From: Nocardia sp. NBC_01503
GTDB lineage: Bacteria > Actinomycetota > Actinomycetes > Mycobacteriales > Mycobacteriaceae
NCBI RefSeq assembly: GCF_036327755.1
Contig: NZ_CP109596.1
Span: 4,526,001-4,590,000 of the forward strand
Reading direction: 5' to 3'
Length of the DNA stretch: 64,000 bases
Both the position numbers and the translations under genes were made by a program. Under the pieces are notes generated by a model. That model saw only the letters and a program-made list of their open reading frames with translations, ran no database searches and was not told where the DNA came from. This document shows, piece by piece, positions 16,414 to 24,627 of the stretch (within the stretch, counting starts at the first letter, position 1; each line of letters begins with the position of its first letter).

Positions 16414-17454
16414 ATGTCTACCACGGAGCAGCGGCGGCTCGAGGTCCTGCGAGCGATCGTCGCGGACTACATTTCGACCAAGGAGCCGATCGGCTCCAAA
16501 ACGCTGGTGGAGCGGCACAATCTGGGCGTCTCCAGTGCGACGGTGCGCAATGACATGGCTGTGCTCGAGGCCGAGGGGTACATCACTCAGCCGCACACCA
16601 GTTCGGGGCGCATACCGACCGATAAGGGCTATCGGCAGTTCGTCGATCACATCTCCGAGGTCAAGCCGCTCTCCAATGCCGAGCGCCGGGCCATCATGGA
16701 GTTCCTGGAGAGCGGCGTCGATCTCGACGACGTACTCCGCCGGGGGGTGCGGTTGCTCGCACAGCTGACCCGGCAGGTCGCCATGGTGCAGTACCCGACC
16801 GTGAGCGCCTCCACCGTCCGGCATATCGAGGTTGTCGCGCTCAATCCAGCGCGCCTGCTGCTGGTGGTCATCACCGATTCCGGCCGTGTCGATCAGCGTC
16901 TGGTAGATCTGGGCAATGTGATCGGCGATGACGATCTGGGCGCGATCCGCGCCATGCTCGGCAAAGCCATGGAGGGCAAGCGCCTCGCGTCCGCGTCGGC
17001 GGCGGTGGCCGAACTACCCGAGCACTCCACCGGCAAGCTGCGTGATGTTCTCATCCGCGTCTCCACGGTGCTGGTGGAGACCCTGGTCGAACATCCCGAG
17101 GAGCGGCTGGTGCTGGGCGGCACCGCGAACCTCACCCGCAATGCCGGGGACTTCGCCGGGAACGGATTCCCGGGGTCGCTGCGTTCGGTGCTGGAGGCAC
17201 TCGAAGAACAGGTCATCGTGCTGAAGCTGCTGGCAGCCTCACAGCAACCAGGTACCGTGACCGTGCAGATCGGGGAGGAGACCAAGGTCGAACAGATGCG
17301 CGGAACGGCGGTGGTGTCCACCGGATACGGGATGCCCGGTACCGTTCTTGGCGGCATGGGGGTGCTGGGCCCGACGCGCATGGACTATCCGGGGACCATC
17401 GCCTCGGTAGCGGCCGTGGCCCGGTACATCGGTGAGGTGCTCGCCGAACGGTGA
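16414..17454 (+). CDS. hrcA: Heat-inducible transcription repressor HrcA
   Basis: 346 residues. The N-terminal winged helix has SSATVRNDMAVLEAEGYI and HTSSGRIPTDKGYRQFVD, both characteristic of HrcA; GAF-like and C-terminal dimerisation regions follow. It represses groE-type genes by binding CIRCE. GGAGG lies before the ATG. It leads the hrcA-dnaJ-rsmE operon; the gap to dnaJ is 36 nt. No CIRCE inverted repeat is visible in the upstream 140 bp, so it does not appear to be self-regulated through CIRCE here. Confidence 0.95.
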   Translation: MSTTEQRRLEVLRAIVADYISTKEPIGSKTLVERHNLGVSSATVRNDMAVLEAEGYITQPHTSSGRIPTDKGYRQFVDHISEVKPLSNAERRAIMEFLESGVDLDDVLRRGVRLLAQLTRQVAMVQYPTVSASTVRHIEVVALNPARLLLVVITDSGRVDQRLVDLGNVIGDDDLGAIRAMLGKAMEGKRLASASAAVAELPEHSTGKLRDVLIRVSTVLVETLVEHPEERLVLGGTANLTRNAGDFAGNGFPGSLRSVLEALEEQVIVLKLLAASQQPGTVTVQIGEETKVEQMRGTAVVSTGYGMPGTVLGGMGVLGPTRMDYPGTIASVAAVARYIGEVLAER

Positions 17455-17490
17455 GCAAGCGGAGAGACGAAACAGGACTAGAGAGCACAA

Positions 17491-18642
17491 GTGGCACGGG
17501 ACTATTACGCACTGCTCGGCGTCGCACGCAACGCGACCGACCAGGAGATCAAGCGCGCCTATCGGAAGCTGGCGCGTGAACTGCATCCCGACGTCAACCC
17601 GGAACCGGAGGCGCAGGAGCGGTTCCGCGAGGTGTCGACCGCCTATGAGGTGCTGACCGACGCGGAGAAGCGCCGCATCGTCGACCTCGGTGGCGACCCC
17701 ATGGAGAACGGGGGCGGAGGTGGCGGCGGATTCTCCGGCGCCGGCTTCGGTGGCCTCGGTGACGTGTTCGAAGCCTTCTTCGGCGGGATGAACACCTCGA
17801 ATCCGCGTAAGCCGCGCGGTCGCGTGCAGCCCGGCGCGGATTCGCTACTGCGCACCCGGCTCTCGTTGCAGGAGTGCGCGGTCGGGGTCACCAAACATCT
17901 GACCGTCGACACCGCGATCCTCTGCGATGTGTGCGTGGGCGCGGGCACCAATGGCAACTCCAAGCCGGTGCGCTGCGAAACCTGCGGTGGCGCGGGCGAA
18001 GTGCAGACGGTGCAGCGTTCGTTCCTGGGTCAGGTCATGACCTCGCGGCCGTGCCCGACCTGCCGTGGCGCGGGCGAGACCATTCCGGACCCCTGCCGCA
18101 AGTGCGGCGGTGACGGCCGGGTGCGTTCGCGTCGCGAGATCGCCGCGCCGATTCCGGCCGGTGTGGCCAGCGGTATGCGCGTGCGCCTGGCGGCACAGGG
18201 TGAGGTCGGCCCGGGCGGCGGTCCCGCCGGTGATCTGTACGTCGAGATCGTGGAGCAGCCGCACGACACCTTCGTGCGCGACAGCGATGATCTGCACTGC
18301 ACCATTCGCGTGCCCATGGTGGACGCGACGCTGGGCACCACTGTGGTCATCGACACCATCCTGGACGGTCCGGTCGAGCTCACCATTCCGGCGGGCACCC
18401 AGCCCGGTGAGGTCTCGGTGCTGCGCGGCCACGGAATGCCCAAGCTGCGCGCCAACTCTCGCGGTGATCTGATCGCGCACCTGGATATCGTGATCCCCAC
18501 CAAGATGGACTCCAAGCAGTCCGATCTGCTGCGCAAGTACAAGGCCATGCGCCCGAACGAGCGCACCGAGGTGCTCTCCACCCAGTCCGAGCACAACAGC
18601 GGTCTGTTCGCCCGGCTGCGCGCCTCCTTCAGCGGACGCTGA
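17491..18642 (+). CDS. dnaJ: Chaperone DnaJ (DnaJ2-type)
   Basis: 383 residues: J domain with HPD (ELHPDVN) at residues about 31-33, a Gly-rich linker, a zinc-binding domain with four CxxCxGxG-like repeats (CDVCVGAG, CETCGGAG, CPTCRGAG, CRKCGGDG), and C-terminal substrate-binding beta domains. It is the co-chaperone of DnaK. Position after hrcA identifies it as the DnaJ2 paralogue; the other mycobacterial DnaJ lies with dnaK-grpE. GTG start preceded by a weak AGAGAG site. The rsmE gene follows after 4 nt. Confidence 0.95.
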   Translation: MARDYYALLGVARNATDQEIKRAYRKLARELHPDVNPEPEAQERFREVSTAYEVLTDAEKRRIVDLGGDPMENGGGGGGGFSGAGFGGLGDVFEAFFGGMNTSNPRKPRGRVQPGADSLLRTRLSLQECAVGVTKHLTVDTAILCDVCVGAGTNGNSKPVRCETCGGAGEVQTVQRSFLGQVMTSRPCPTCRGAGETIPDPCRKCGGDGRVRSRREIAAPIPAGVASGMRVRLAAQGEVGPGGGPAGDLYVEIVEQPHDTFVRDSDDLHCTIRVPMVDATLGTTVVIDTILDGPVELTIPAGTQPGEVSVLRGHGMPKLRANSRGDLIAHLDIVIPTKMDSKQSDLLRKYKAMRPNERTEVLSTQSEHNSGLFARLRASFSGR

Positions 18643-18646
18643 TCCG

Positions 18647-19387
18647 TTGGCCGCCACCGTCTTCTACCTCGACGAGATCCCGGAACCGGGTGCCACCGCC
18701 GTCCTGGACGGTCCGGAGGGTCGCCACGCGGCGACCGTCCGGCGCATCCGGGTCGGTGAGCCCATCACGCTCTCCGACGGCAACGGTCTGCTCGCCGACT
18801 CCGAAGTGGTTGCGGCCCAGAAGGACCGCCTCGAACTGAAGGTCCTGGACCGCCGGGTGGCCGCCCCGGCCACCCCGCAGGTGACGGTGGTCCAGGCCCT
18901 GCCCAAATCCGAACGCTCCGAACTCGCCGTCGAACTCATGACCGAGGCCGGAGCCGACGCCATCGTCCCCTGGCAGGCGATTCGCTGCGTCTCCAAATGG
19001 GAGAACAAGGCGCACAAGGCAGTCGAGAAATGGCGCGGCGCGGCCAAGCAGGCCGCCCGCCAATCCCGCCGCCCCTACATTCCGGACGTCGCCGACCTGC
19101 ACACCACCCGCGATCTGCTGAACCTGGTGCGGGAAGCCAAATCCCACGGCGCGATCGTCGCCGCCCTGCACGAATCCGGCGAAACCCGCCTCACCGAACT
19201 GTCTTTCGACGGCGTGCCCGAGGTGGTCCTCATCGTCGGCCCCGAAGGCGGCCTGGACGATTCGGAACTGACGGCCCTGGCCGAGGCGGGAGCGGACATA
19301 GTCCTGCTCGGCCCGACAGTGCTGCGCACCTCCACCGCCGCGGCTGTCGCCCTCGGAGCATTGGGCGCACTCACCCCACGCTGGTAG
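18647..19387 (+). CDS. rsmE: 16S rRNA m3U1498 methyltransferase
   Basis: 246 residues of the RsmE (DUF558/SPOUT) family: N-terminal PUA-like region (DGPEGRHAATVRRIRVGE), QALPKSERSE, a mid segment with K and R residues, and the C-terminal knot GPEGGLDDSE and LGPTVLRTSTAA that binds SAM. It methylates U1498 in 16S rRNA. The TTG start lies four bases after the dnaJ stop, so translation is probably coupled. It is the last gene of the hrcA operon and is followed by a palindromic repeat element. Confidence 0.93.
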   Translation: MAATVFYLDEIPEPGATAVLDGPEGRHAATVRRIRVGEPITLSDGNGLLADSEVVAAQKDRLELKVLDRRVAAPATPQVTVVQALPKSERSELAVELMTEAGADAIVPWQAIRCVSKWENKAHKAVEKWRGAAKQAARQSRRPYIPDVADLHTTRDLLNLVREAKSHGAIVAALHESGETRLTELSFDGVPEVVLIVGPEGGLDDSELTALAEAGADIVLLGPTVLRTSTAAAVALGALGALTPRW

Positions 19388-19420
19388 ACCCTTACGGCAT
19401 CTCGGCGGTCGACCACCCCC

Positions 19421-19503
19421 GTCATCCCGGCGCGTTCTTGGCCGGGATCCACCTGCTTCAGCGCGAATACCGTAGATCCCGGCCAAAAGCATGCCGGGAT
19501 GAC
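19421..19503. repeat. Dispersed palindromic element, copy A (paired arms)
   Basis: Left arm 19421-19449 begins GTCATCCCGG; right arm 19475-19503 ends GCCGGGATGAC. Arms are 29 bp and complementary with 4 mismatches; the loop is 25 nt. The right arm is identical to arms at 27317-27345 and 35382-35410. It lies between the convergent rsmE and MFS genes. Confidence 0.85.
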
Positions 19504-19512
19504 GGAATGGGC

Positions 19513-20724
19513 TCAGCGGATCGTCTGGACCGCGCGTGATCGGGCCGTGAGTGCCCCGACGAGTCCCGCGGCCACGGCGACCAGCACCGCCACGTATACG
19601 GCGAGCCCCGCCCATCCGAAGCTGCCGAAGGCCAGCCCGCCGAGCCCACCCGCGATCGAGCTGCCCAGGTAGTAGGCGCACATGTACAGGGCGGATGCCG
19701 CCGCGCGATTACCATCGGCCGCCGCCCCGACCCAGCCGCTGGCCACCGAGTGAATGGCGAAGAATCCTGCCGTGCAGAGCAATACGCCGAAGAGAATGAC
19801 CGGCAGTACATCGGGCAGGGTCAGCCCGAGGCCGATGCCCATGCCGAGCAGCCCCAGGCCCATCACACGGGACCTGCCCAATCGCGCGGTCATCCGGCCT
19901 GCGGCGGCGGCCGTCGCGGTGCCCGCCAGGTAGAGCACGAACACCAAACCCACTGTGGCGGCGGACAACCCGAAGGGTTCGCGGGTGAGTCGGTACCCGA
20001 GGAAGTTGTACATCGAGACGAATCCGCCCATCATCACGAATGCCAGGCCGTACAGCGGCAGCAGTGTGCGATCCCGCAGGTGGCCCGCGAAACCGGCTGC
20101 GACAGAGCGGATCGCGAGTGGTCGCGGAGTGAACCGGCGCGAGGGCGGCAGCATCCGCACGAATATCCCCGCACACACCGCCGCGGCGATCGCGATCGTG
20201 GCCAGCGCCCACCGCCAAGGCCCCACCTCCAGCGTGAACGCCGGAATGAGCCGCCCGGTCAGCCCGCCCAAGCTGGTGCCCGCGATATAGACGCCCATCG
20301 CGGAGGCCAGCCCCGCGGACCCGATCTCCTCCGCCAGATACCCCATCGCCACCGCGGGCACCCCCGCCAGCACCACACCCTGTACCGCCCGCCCGATCAG
20401 CAGCGCATCCAAATTCGGGCTGAACGGCAACAACAACCCGATCACGCTCGCCGCCACCGCCGATCCGATCATCACCCGGGTGCGCCCCAGCCGGTCGGAC
20501 AGCACACTCATCGGCACAATGGCCACCGCCAACAACCCGGTGGTCAACGACACCGCGAGCGCCGCCCGCGCCGGAGTCGCTCCGAAGGCCGCCGACAAAC
20601 TCGGCAGCAGCGCCTGCGCGCTGTACATCGAGGCGAAGGTGGTCAGCCCGGCGGCGAAGAGCGCGACCGTGATTCGACGCTCATGCGCCACGGTGTCTTC
20701 GGGAACGAGCGCGGCGGTGGTCAT
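19513..20724 (-). CDS. MFS transporter (drug/metabolite exporter type)
   Basis: 403 residues with twelve predicted membrane helices. MFS motif A-like SVLSDRLGRTRVMIG lies between helices 2 and 3, and a second copy GRMTARLGRSRVMG after helix 8, marking the two halves. It resembles YnfM/AraJ-type exporters. The substrate is unknown. The start is the ATG at 20722-20724 (a GTG one codon upstream is equally possible; no strong ribosome site). It is divergent from a LysR-family gene 101 nt away, which probably controls it. Confidence 0.82.
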   Translation of the reverse strand: MTTAALVPEDTVAHERRITVALFAAGLTTFASMYSAQALLPSLSAAFGATPARAALAVSLTTGLLAVAIVPMSVLSDRLGRTRVMIGSAVAASVIGLLLPFSPNLDALLIGRAVQGVVLAGVPAVAMGYLAEEIGSAGLASAMGVYIAGTSLGGLTGRLIPAFTLEVGPWRWALATIAIAAAVCAGIFVRMLPPSRRFTPRPLAIRSVAAGFAGHLRDRTLLPLYGLAFVMMGGFVSMYNFLGYRLTREPFGLSAATVGLVFVLYLAGTATAAAAGRMTARLGRSRVMGLGLLGMGIGLGLTLPDVLPVILFGVLLCTAGFFAIHSVASGWVGAAADGNRAAASALYMCAYYLGSSIAGGLGGLAFGSFGWAGLAVYVAVLVAVAAGLVGALTARSRAVQTIR

Positions 20725-20760
20725 CACCCGAGGATGAGCGCGTCACCCTTCGAAAGGAAA

Positions 20761-20801
20761 TGCATAATCAGACCAGAGTTGATGCACTGAATGTATTAGT
20801 G
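20761..20801. promoter_or_regulatory. Candidate LysR-type operator
   Basis: Two overlapping inverted repeats in the 101-bp divergent promoter region: TGCAT (20761-20765) with ATGCA (20782-20786), and CACT (20785-20788) with AGTG (20798-20801). This AT-rich stretch is the expected site for the LysR regulator encoded next to it. Confidence 0.4.
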
Positions 20802-20825
20802 AAGGTAACGAGCCGGAGGTCCGCG

Positions 20826-21728
20826 ATGGCGAGTGACGACTTGCACTGGTTCATCACGCTGGCCGAGCTCGAACGGGTCGGTGCTGCCGCCGATCGGCTG
20901 CATCTGACGCAACCGACGCTGTCCCGAATGCTGGCTCGGTTGGAACGCCGCCTGGGTGTGCGGCTGTTCGATCGGCATGGGAAACGGTTGACGCTCAATG
21001 AGTTCGGGCGGGTCTACTACGAGCACGCGCGCCGCGCTCAAGCCGAACTCGATTCCGCCGCAAGGGAACTCGCCGATCTCGCACATCCCGCCAAAGGCGT
21101 GGTGCGCCTGTCGTTCCAGCATTCGCTGGGTGCGCGGGTGGTGCCCGAGCTCATCGCGGGTTTTCGGCGGGTGTCGGGGCGGATCACCTTCACGCTGCAT
21201 CAGGATGCCGCTGATGTGGTGACCCGGGCAGTTCTCGACGGCAGCGCCGATCTGGGCCTGCTGTCGCCGCGACCGACCGAACCGGGGATCGGGTGGCGGC
21301 CATTATTGCGGCAGCGGCTGGCGCTGGCGGTGCCGCCGGATCATCGGCTGGCGTCGCGACGGCAGGTGCGGCTCGCCGAGGTCGCCGATGCGGAGTTCAT
21401 TGCCATGCATCCCGGTTTCGGTATGCGCCGGGTGCTCGACGAGCTCTGTGCCGCAGCGGATTTCCGTCCGCGCATCGGGTTCGAATGCAGCAATCTGGGT
21501 ACCATCGCCGGCCTGGTCGCGGTGGGGTTGGGGGTGTCGATTCTGCCGCTGGAGCATCCGCTGATCGGCGGTCCGCAGCCGGATCCGGCGCTCATTCCGC
21601 TGATCGATCCGGAGGCCATGCGCGAGGTCGGGTTGATCTGGCGGACGGGTGCGGCACCCTCGGAGGCGGTCCGGCGCTTCCGGGACTTCACCTTCGAATG
21701 GGCACATCCCCAGGTCGGCCCCGCATAA
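20826..21728 (+). CDS. LysR-family transcriptional regulator
   Basis: 300 residues. The N-terminal winged helix (ELERVGAAADRLHLTQPTLSRM..LERRLGVRLFDR) is typical of LTTRs; the C-terminal periplasmic-binding-like effector domain follows (HPGFGMRRVLDELC, GLVAVGLGVSILPL). The start is the ATG with GGAGG six bases upstream; an ATG 66 nt earlier adds sequence with no site. It is divergent from the MFS exporter, the common arrangement in which the LTTR senses the exporter substrate or a related metabolite (inference). Confidence 0.88.
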   Translation: MASDDLHWFITLAELERVGAAADRLHLTQPTLSRMLARLERRLGVRLFDRHGKRLTLNEFGRVYYEHARRAQAELDSAARELADLAHPAKGVVRLSFQHSLGARVVPELIAGFRRVSGRITFTLHQDAADVVTRAVLDGSADLGLLSPRPTEPGIGWRPLLRQRLALAVPPDHRLASRRQVRLAEVADAEFIAMHPGFGMRRVLDELCAAADFRPRIGFECSNLGTIAGLVAVGLGVSILPLEHPLIGGPQPDPALIPLIDPEAMREVGLIWRTGAAPSEAVRRFRDFTFEWAHPQVGPA

Positions 21729-21866
21729 CGCCCCGGCGGCGGCGATGCGGCGTTCTCGCGTCACCCCTGCTGGTAGCGGCTTATTCACTGGGCGGTGTCG
21801 GTGAGCGGCGGTAAACTTCCATCAAAGATGTGACGCTCGAGACCGGGAAGCAGGCCATAGTCACTT

Positions 21867-24050
21867 TTGAGTACACCAGGCAAAATCGGCAACCAGAGCA
21901 CCCCTACGGTCGGTATCGGCACCGACGACAATGGGTCCGGACCGGCGGGTCGGACCGTTCGTTCCAGTATTGAATTGGCACCGGAGTCGGTGTTCGGATT
22001 CCTCGGTTCGGCTGACGAGAACCTGCGTGAACTCGAGCGCCTCCTCGATGCCGATATTCACGTACGCGGCAATTCCGTCACCCTGACCGGTAAGCCCGCC
22101 GACGTGGCACTCGCTGAGCGCGTCATCGCTCAGCTGGTTGCCTTGACGGCGCGGAACCGCCAGGTCAGTCCCGAAGCGGTGCGGCACACCTACTCCATGC
22201 TCACCGAGGGCTCGTCGGATTCTCCGGCGGAGGTGCTGAGCCTGGACATTCTGTCCCGGCGCGGCAAGACCATTCGCCCGAAGACGTTGAACCAGAAGCG
22301 ATATGTCGATGCCATCGACAATCACACCATTGTGTTCGGCGTCGGCCCGGCCGGCACCGGTAAGACGTATCTGGCCATGGCCAAGGCCGTGCAGGCGTTG
22401 CAGACCAAACAGGTCACCCGCATCATCCTGACGCGTCCGGCGGTCGAGGCGGGTGAGCGGTTGGGCTTCCTGCCCGGCACGCTCAACGAGAAGATCGACC
22501 CCTACCTACGCCCGCTCTATGACGCGCTGCACGACATGATGGACCCCGAGGCGATTCCGAAGCTCATGGCAGCGGGTGTCATCGAGGTCGCGCCGCTGGC
22601 GTATATGCGCGGTCGTGCGCAACCTGTGTTCACAAAGGTGATGACGCCCAGTGGTTTCCGCCCGATCGGTGAACTGAAGGTTGGGGACTTCGTAATCGGT
22701 TCGGACGGGCAGCCGACCGAAATTCTCGGCGTGTATCCACAGGGGTTCAAGGATATCTACCGGGTTTACACGCAGGATGGTTCCTCGACCTTGGCATCGG
22801 GTGATCATCTGTGGTCCGTGTACACCCGGGCTGATCGCCGCCGAGGTAAGCCTGCTCGCGTGCTCGAAACGAAGGAGATGATCGGGAATCTCCGTGCTGC
22901 GCACTATCACCGTTATGAGCTGCCCCTGCTCGATGCTCCTGTCTCCTTCGAGTCGCGTTCTGTGCCGATGGATCCGTATGCACTGGGTCTGCTGCTCGGC
23001 GACGGCTGCCTGACGTGTTCGACGACGCCGAGTTTCGCGACCAACGATCCCGAATTGGCACAGACGCTCGAACGCCTGATTCCGGGCGTCACCGTTCGGT
23101 GGAAATCCGATTTCAACTACATCCTGAACCGGATCGCATCGCCCGGTGAGGTGATCACCATCGAGAACCCGGTGACTGCGGTGGCACGGCAACTCGGGTT
23201 GGCGGGTACCCGCTCACATAGCAAGTTCATTCCGGCGGATTATCTGTTCAACACCGCAGATGTTCGGCTCGGCCTGCTTCAGGGTCTGCTGGACTCCGAT
23301 GGCGGCCCGGTATCCCAGCAGGGGCGCACCTGCCGCATCCAGTACACCACCGTGTCGCAGAAGTTGCGCGATGATGTGATCTTCCTCGTCCAGTCACTCG
23401 GCGGGGTGGTCTACGACCGAACTCGGGAAGCTAAGGGGCGTACGCCGGGACTTGCCGGGGGCCGCGACATCCACCATCGGTTCGACGCCTACATTCTCGA
23501 GATTCGGCTTCCGGAAGGCGTTGTTCCCTTCCGTCTCGCGCGAAAGGCGGAGAAGTACGCGGCGGCGGGAGGCGGCCGACCGAAGCGCTATGTGGACCGC
23601 ATCGAGGAGGCCGGGACGGAGGAGGCCGTGTGTATTCGGGTGGCTGCTGCGGATTCCCTCTACGTCACCGAGGACTTCCTCCTGACACACAACACACTGA
23701 ATGATTCGTTCATCATTCTCGATGAGGCTCAGAACACCACGGCCGAGCAGATGAAGATGTTCCTCACCCGCTTGGGCTTCGGCTCGCGGATCGTGGTAAC
23801 CGGTGACGTCACGCAGGTCGACCTACCGGGCAGCTCCAGGTCGGGTTTACGTGCCGCGGTCGAGATTCTCGGTGATCTCGACGATATTCATGTCGCCGAG
23901 TTGACCAGCAGCGATGTGGTGCGGCACCGCCTGGTGGCGGAGATCGTCGATGCCTATGACCGGTTCGAGAACGACAGCCGTTCGCCGGTGGCGCACTATC
24001 CGGGCAACCGCGCGCAGCGACGTGCCGCGAGCCGGGAGGGGCGCCGCTGA
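21867..24050 (+). CDS. phoH: PhoH-family ATPase precursor containing an intein
   Basis: 727 residues as translated, 368 after removal of a 359-residue intein (residues 251-609). Host protein: N-terminal KH-like region, PhoH ATPase core with Walker A GPAGTGKT near residue 161, TRPAVEAGERLGFLPG, YMRGR, and after the intein TLNDSFIILDEAQN (Walker B). Rejoining gives YMRGR-TLNDS, the unbroken sequence usual in PhoH. PhoH2/PhoH1 proteins are implicated in RNA metabolism and stress; this one is the ybeY-linked type. TTG start, uncertain. It is the first gene of phoH-ybeY-CBS-deaminase-like-era. Confidence 0.92.
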   Translation: MSTPGKIGNQSTPTVGIGTDDNGSGPAGRTVRSSIELAPESVFGFLGSADENLRELERLLDADIHVRGNSVTLTGKPADVALAERVIAQLVALTARNRQVSPEAVRHTYSMLTEGSSDSPAEVLSLDILSRRGKTIRPKTLNQKRYVDAIDNHTIVFGVGPAGTGKTYLAMAKAVQALQTKQVTRIILTRPAVEAGERLGFLPGTLNEKIDPYLRPLYDALHDMMDPEAIPKLMAAGVIEVAPLAYMRGRAQPVFTKVMTPSGFRPIGELKVGDFVIGSDGQPTEILGVYPQGFKDIYRVYTQDGSSTLASGDHLWSVYTRADRRRGKPARVLETKEMIGNLRAAHYHRYELPLLDAPVSFESRSVPMDPYALGLLLGDGCLTCSTTPSFATNDPELAQTLERLIPGVTVRWKSDFNYILNRIASPGEVITIENPVTAVARQLGLAGTRSHSKFIPADYLFNTADVRLGLLQGLLDSDGGPVSQQGRTCRIQYTTVSQKLRDDVIFLVQSLGGVVYDRTREAKGRTPGLAGGRDIHHRFDAYILEIRLPEGVVPFRLARKAEKYAAAGGGRPKRYVDRIEEAGTEEAVCIRVAAADSLYVTEDFLLTHNTLNDSFIILDEAQNTTAEQMKMFLTRLGFGSRIVVTGDVTQVDLPGSSRSGLRAAVEILGDLDDIHVAELTSSDVVRHRLVAEIVDAYDRFENDSRSPVAHYPGNRAQRRAASREGRR
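22617..23693 (+). other. Intein with LAGLIDADG endonuclease, class 3 (WCT) features
   Basis: 359 residues inserted before Thr610 of the PhoH precursor. Residue 1 is Ala (AQPVFTKVMTPSG), not Cys/Ser/Thr. Splicing block B reads LASGDHLW, with Trp at intein position 66; block F reads VCIRVAAADSLYVTED, with Cys339; block G is LLTHN followed by Thr+1. Trp, block-F Cys and Thr+1 together are the WCT signature of class 3 inteins. Two dodecapeptide motifs of a LAGLIDADG homing endonuclease are intact, LGLLLGDGC (about intein 123) and LGLLQGLLDSDGG (about 219), both with the acidic residue. Insertion is immediately upstream of the Walker B segment, a typical conserved intein site. Confidence 0.88.
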
Positions 24051-24072
24051 ACTCGGCCGATAGGCTGAGCGG

Positions 24073-24627
24073 GTGAGTATCGAGATCGCCAACGAATCGG
24101 GTATCGAAGTATCCGAAGAGGAACTGGTCAGCGTCGCGCGCTTCGCGATCGGTCAGATGGATGTGCATCCGGCCGCCGAGCTGTCGATGGTGCTGGTCGA
24201 TCTCGACACCATGGCCGATCTGCACATGCGCTGGATGGACCTACCGGGTCCGACCGATGTCATGTCCTTCCCCATGGATGAGCTGGAGCCGGGCGGGCGG
24301 CCCGATGCCGCCGAGCCCGGCCCTTCCATGCTCGGCGATATCGTGCTCTGCCCGGAGTTCGCGGCCCAGCAGGCCGAGAAGGCCGGGCACTCCATGGATC
24401 ACGAGCTCGCGCTGCTGACCGTGCACGGCGTCCTGCACCTCCTCGGCTACGACCATGCCGAGCCCGAGGAGGAGAAGGAGATGTTCGCGCTCCAGGCTTC
24501 GCTGCTGGAGGGCTGGTACGAGAGTCTGCGTGAGGCGCAGGTGCGCGAGGAGCTCGCCGAGCGGGATCGGCGACTGCTGGGTAAGACGGGTTTCACCGAT
24601 TCCGGTGATCCGCTGGATCCGGCGTGA
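24073..24627 (+). CDS. ybeY: Endoribonuclease / rRNA maturation factor YbeY
   Basis: 184 residues with the zinc motif HGVLHLLGYDH (HxxxHxxxxxH) near residue 122, and the conserved PTDVMSFPMDE and LGDIVLCPE stretches. YbeY matures the 3' end of 16S rRNA and helps ribosome quality control. GTG start. The stop overlaps the next gene's GTG by four bases (GTGA), so the two are translationally coupled. Position between phoH and the CBS protein is conserved in Mycobacteriales. Confidence 0.95.
   Translation: MSIEIANESGIEVSEEELVSVARFAIGQMDVHPAAELSMVLVDLDTMADLHMRWMDLPGPTDVMSFPMDELEPGGRPDAAEPGPSMLGDIVLCPEFAAQQAEKAGHSMDHELALLTVHGVLHLLGYDHAEPEEEKEMFALQASLLEGWYESLREAQVREELAERDRRLLGKTGFTDSGDPLDPA

Noticed and set aside
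19421..19503. Palindromic elements considered as insertion sequences
   Set aside because: Too short to encode a transposase, and no target duplication is visible.
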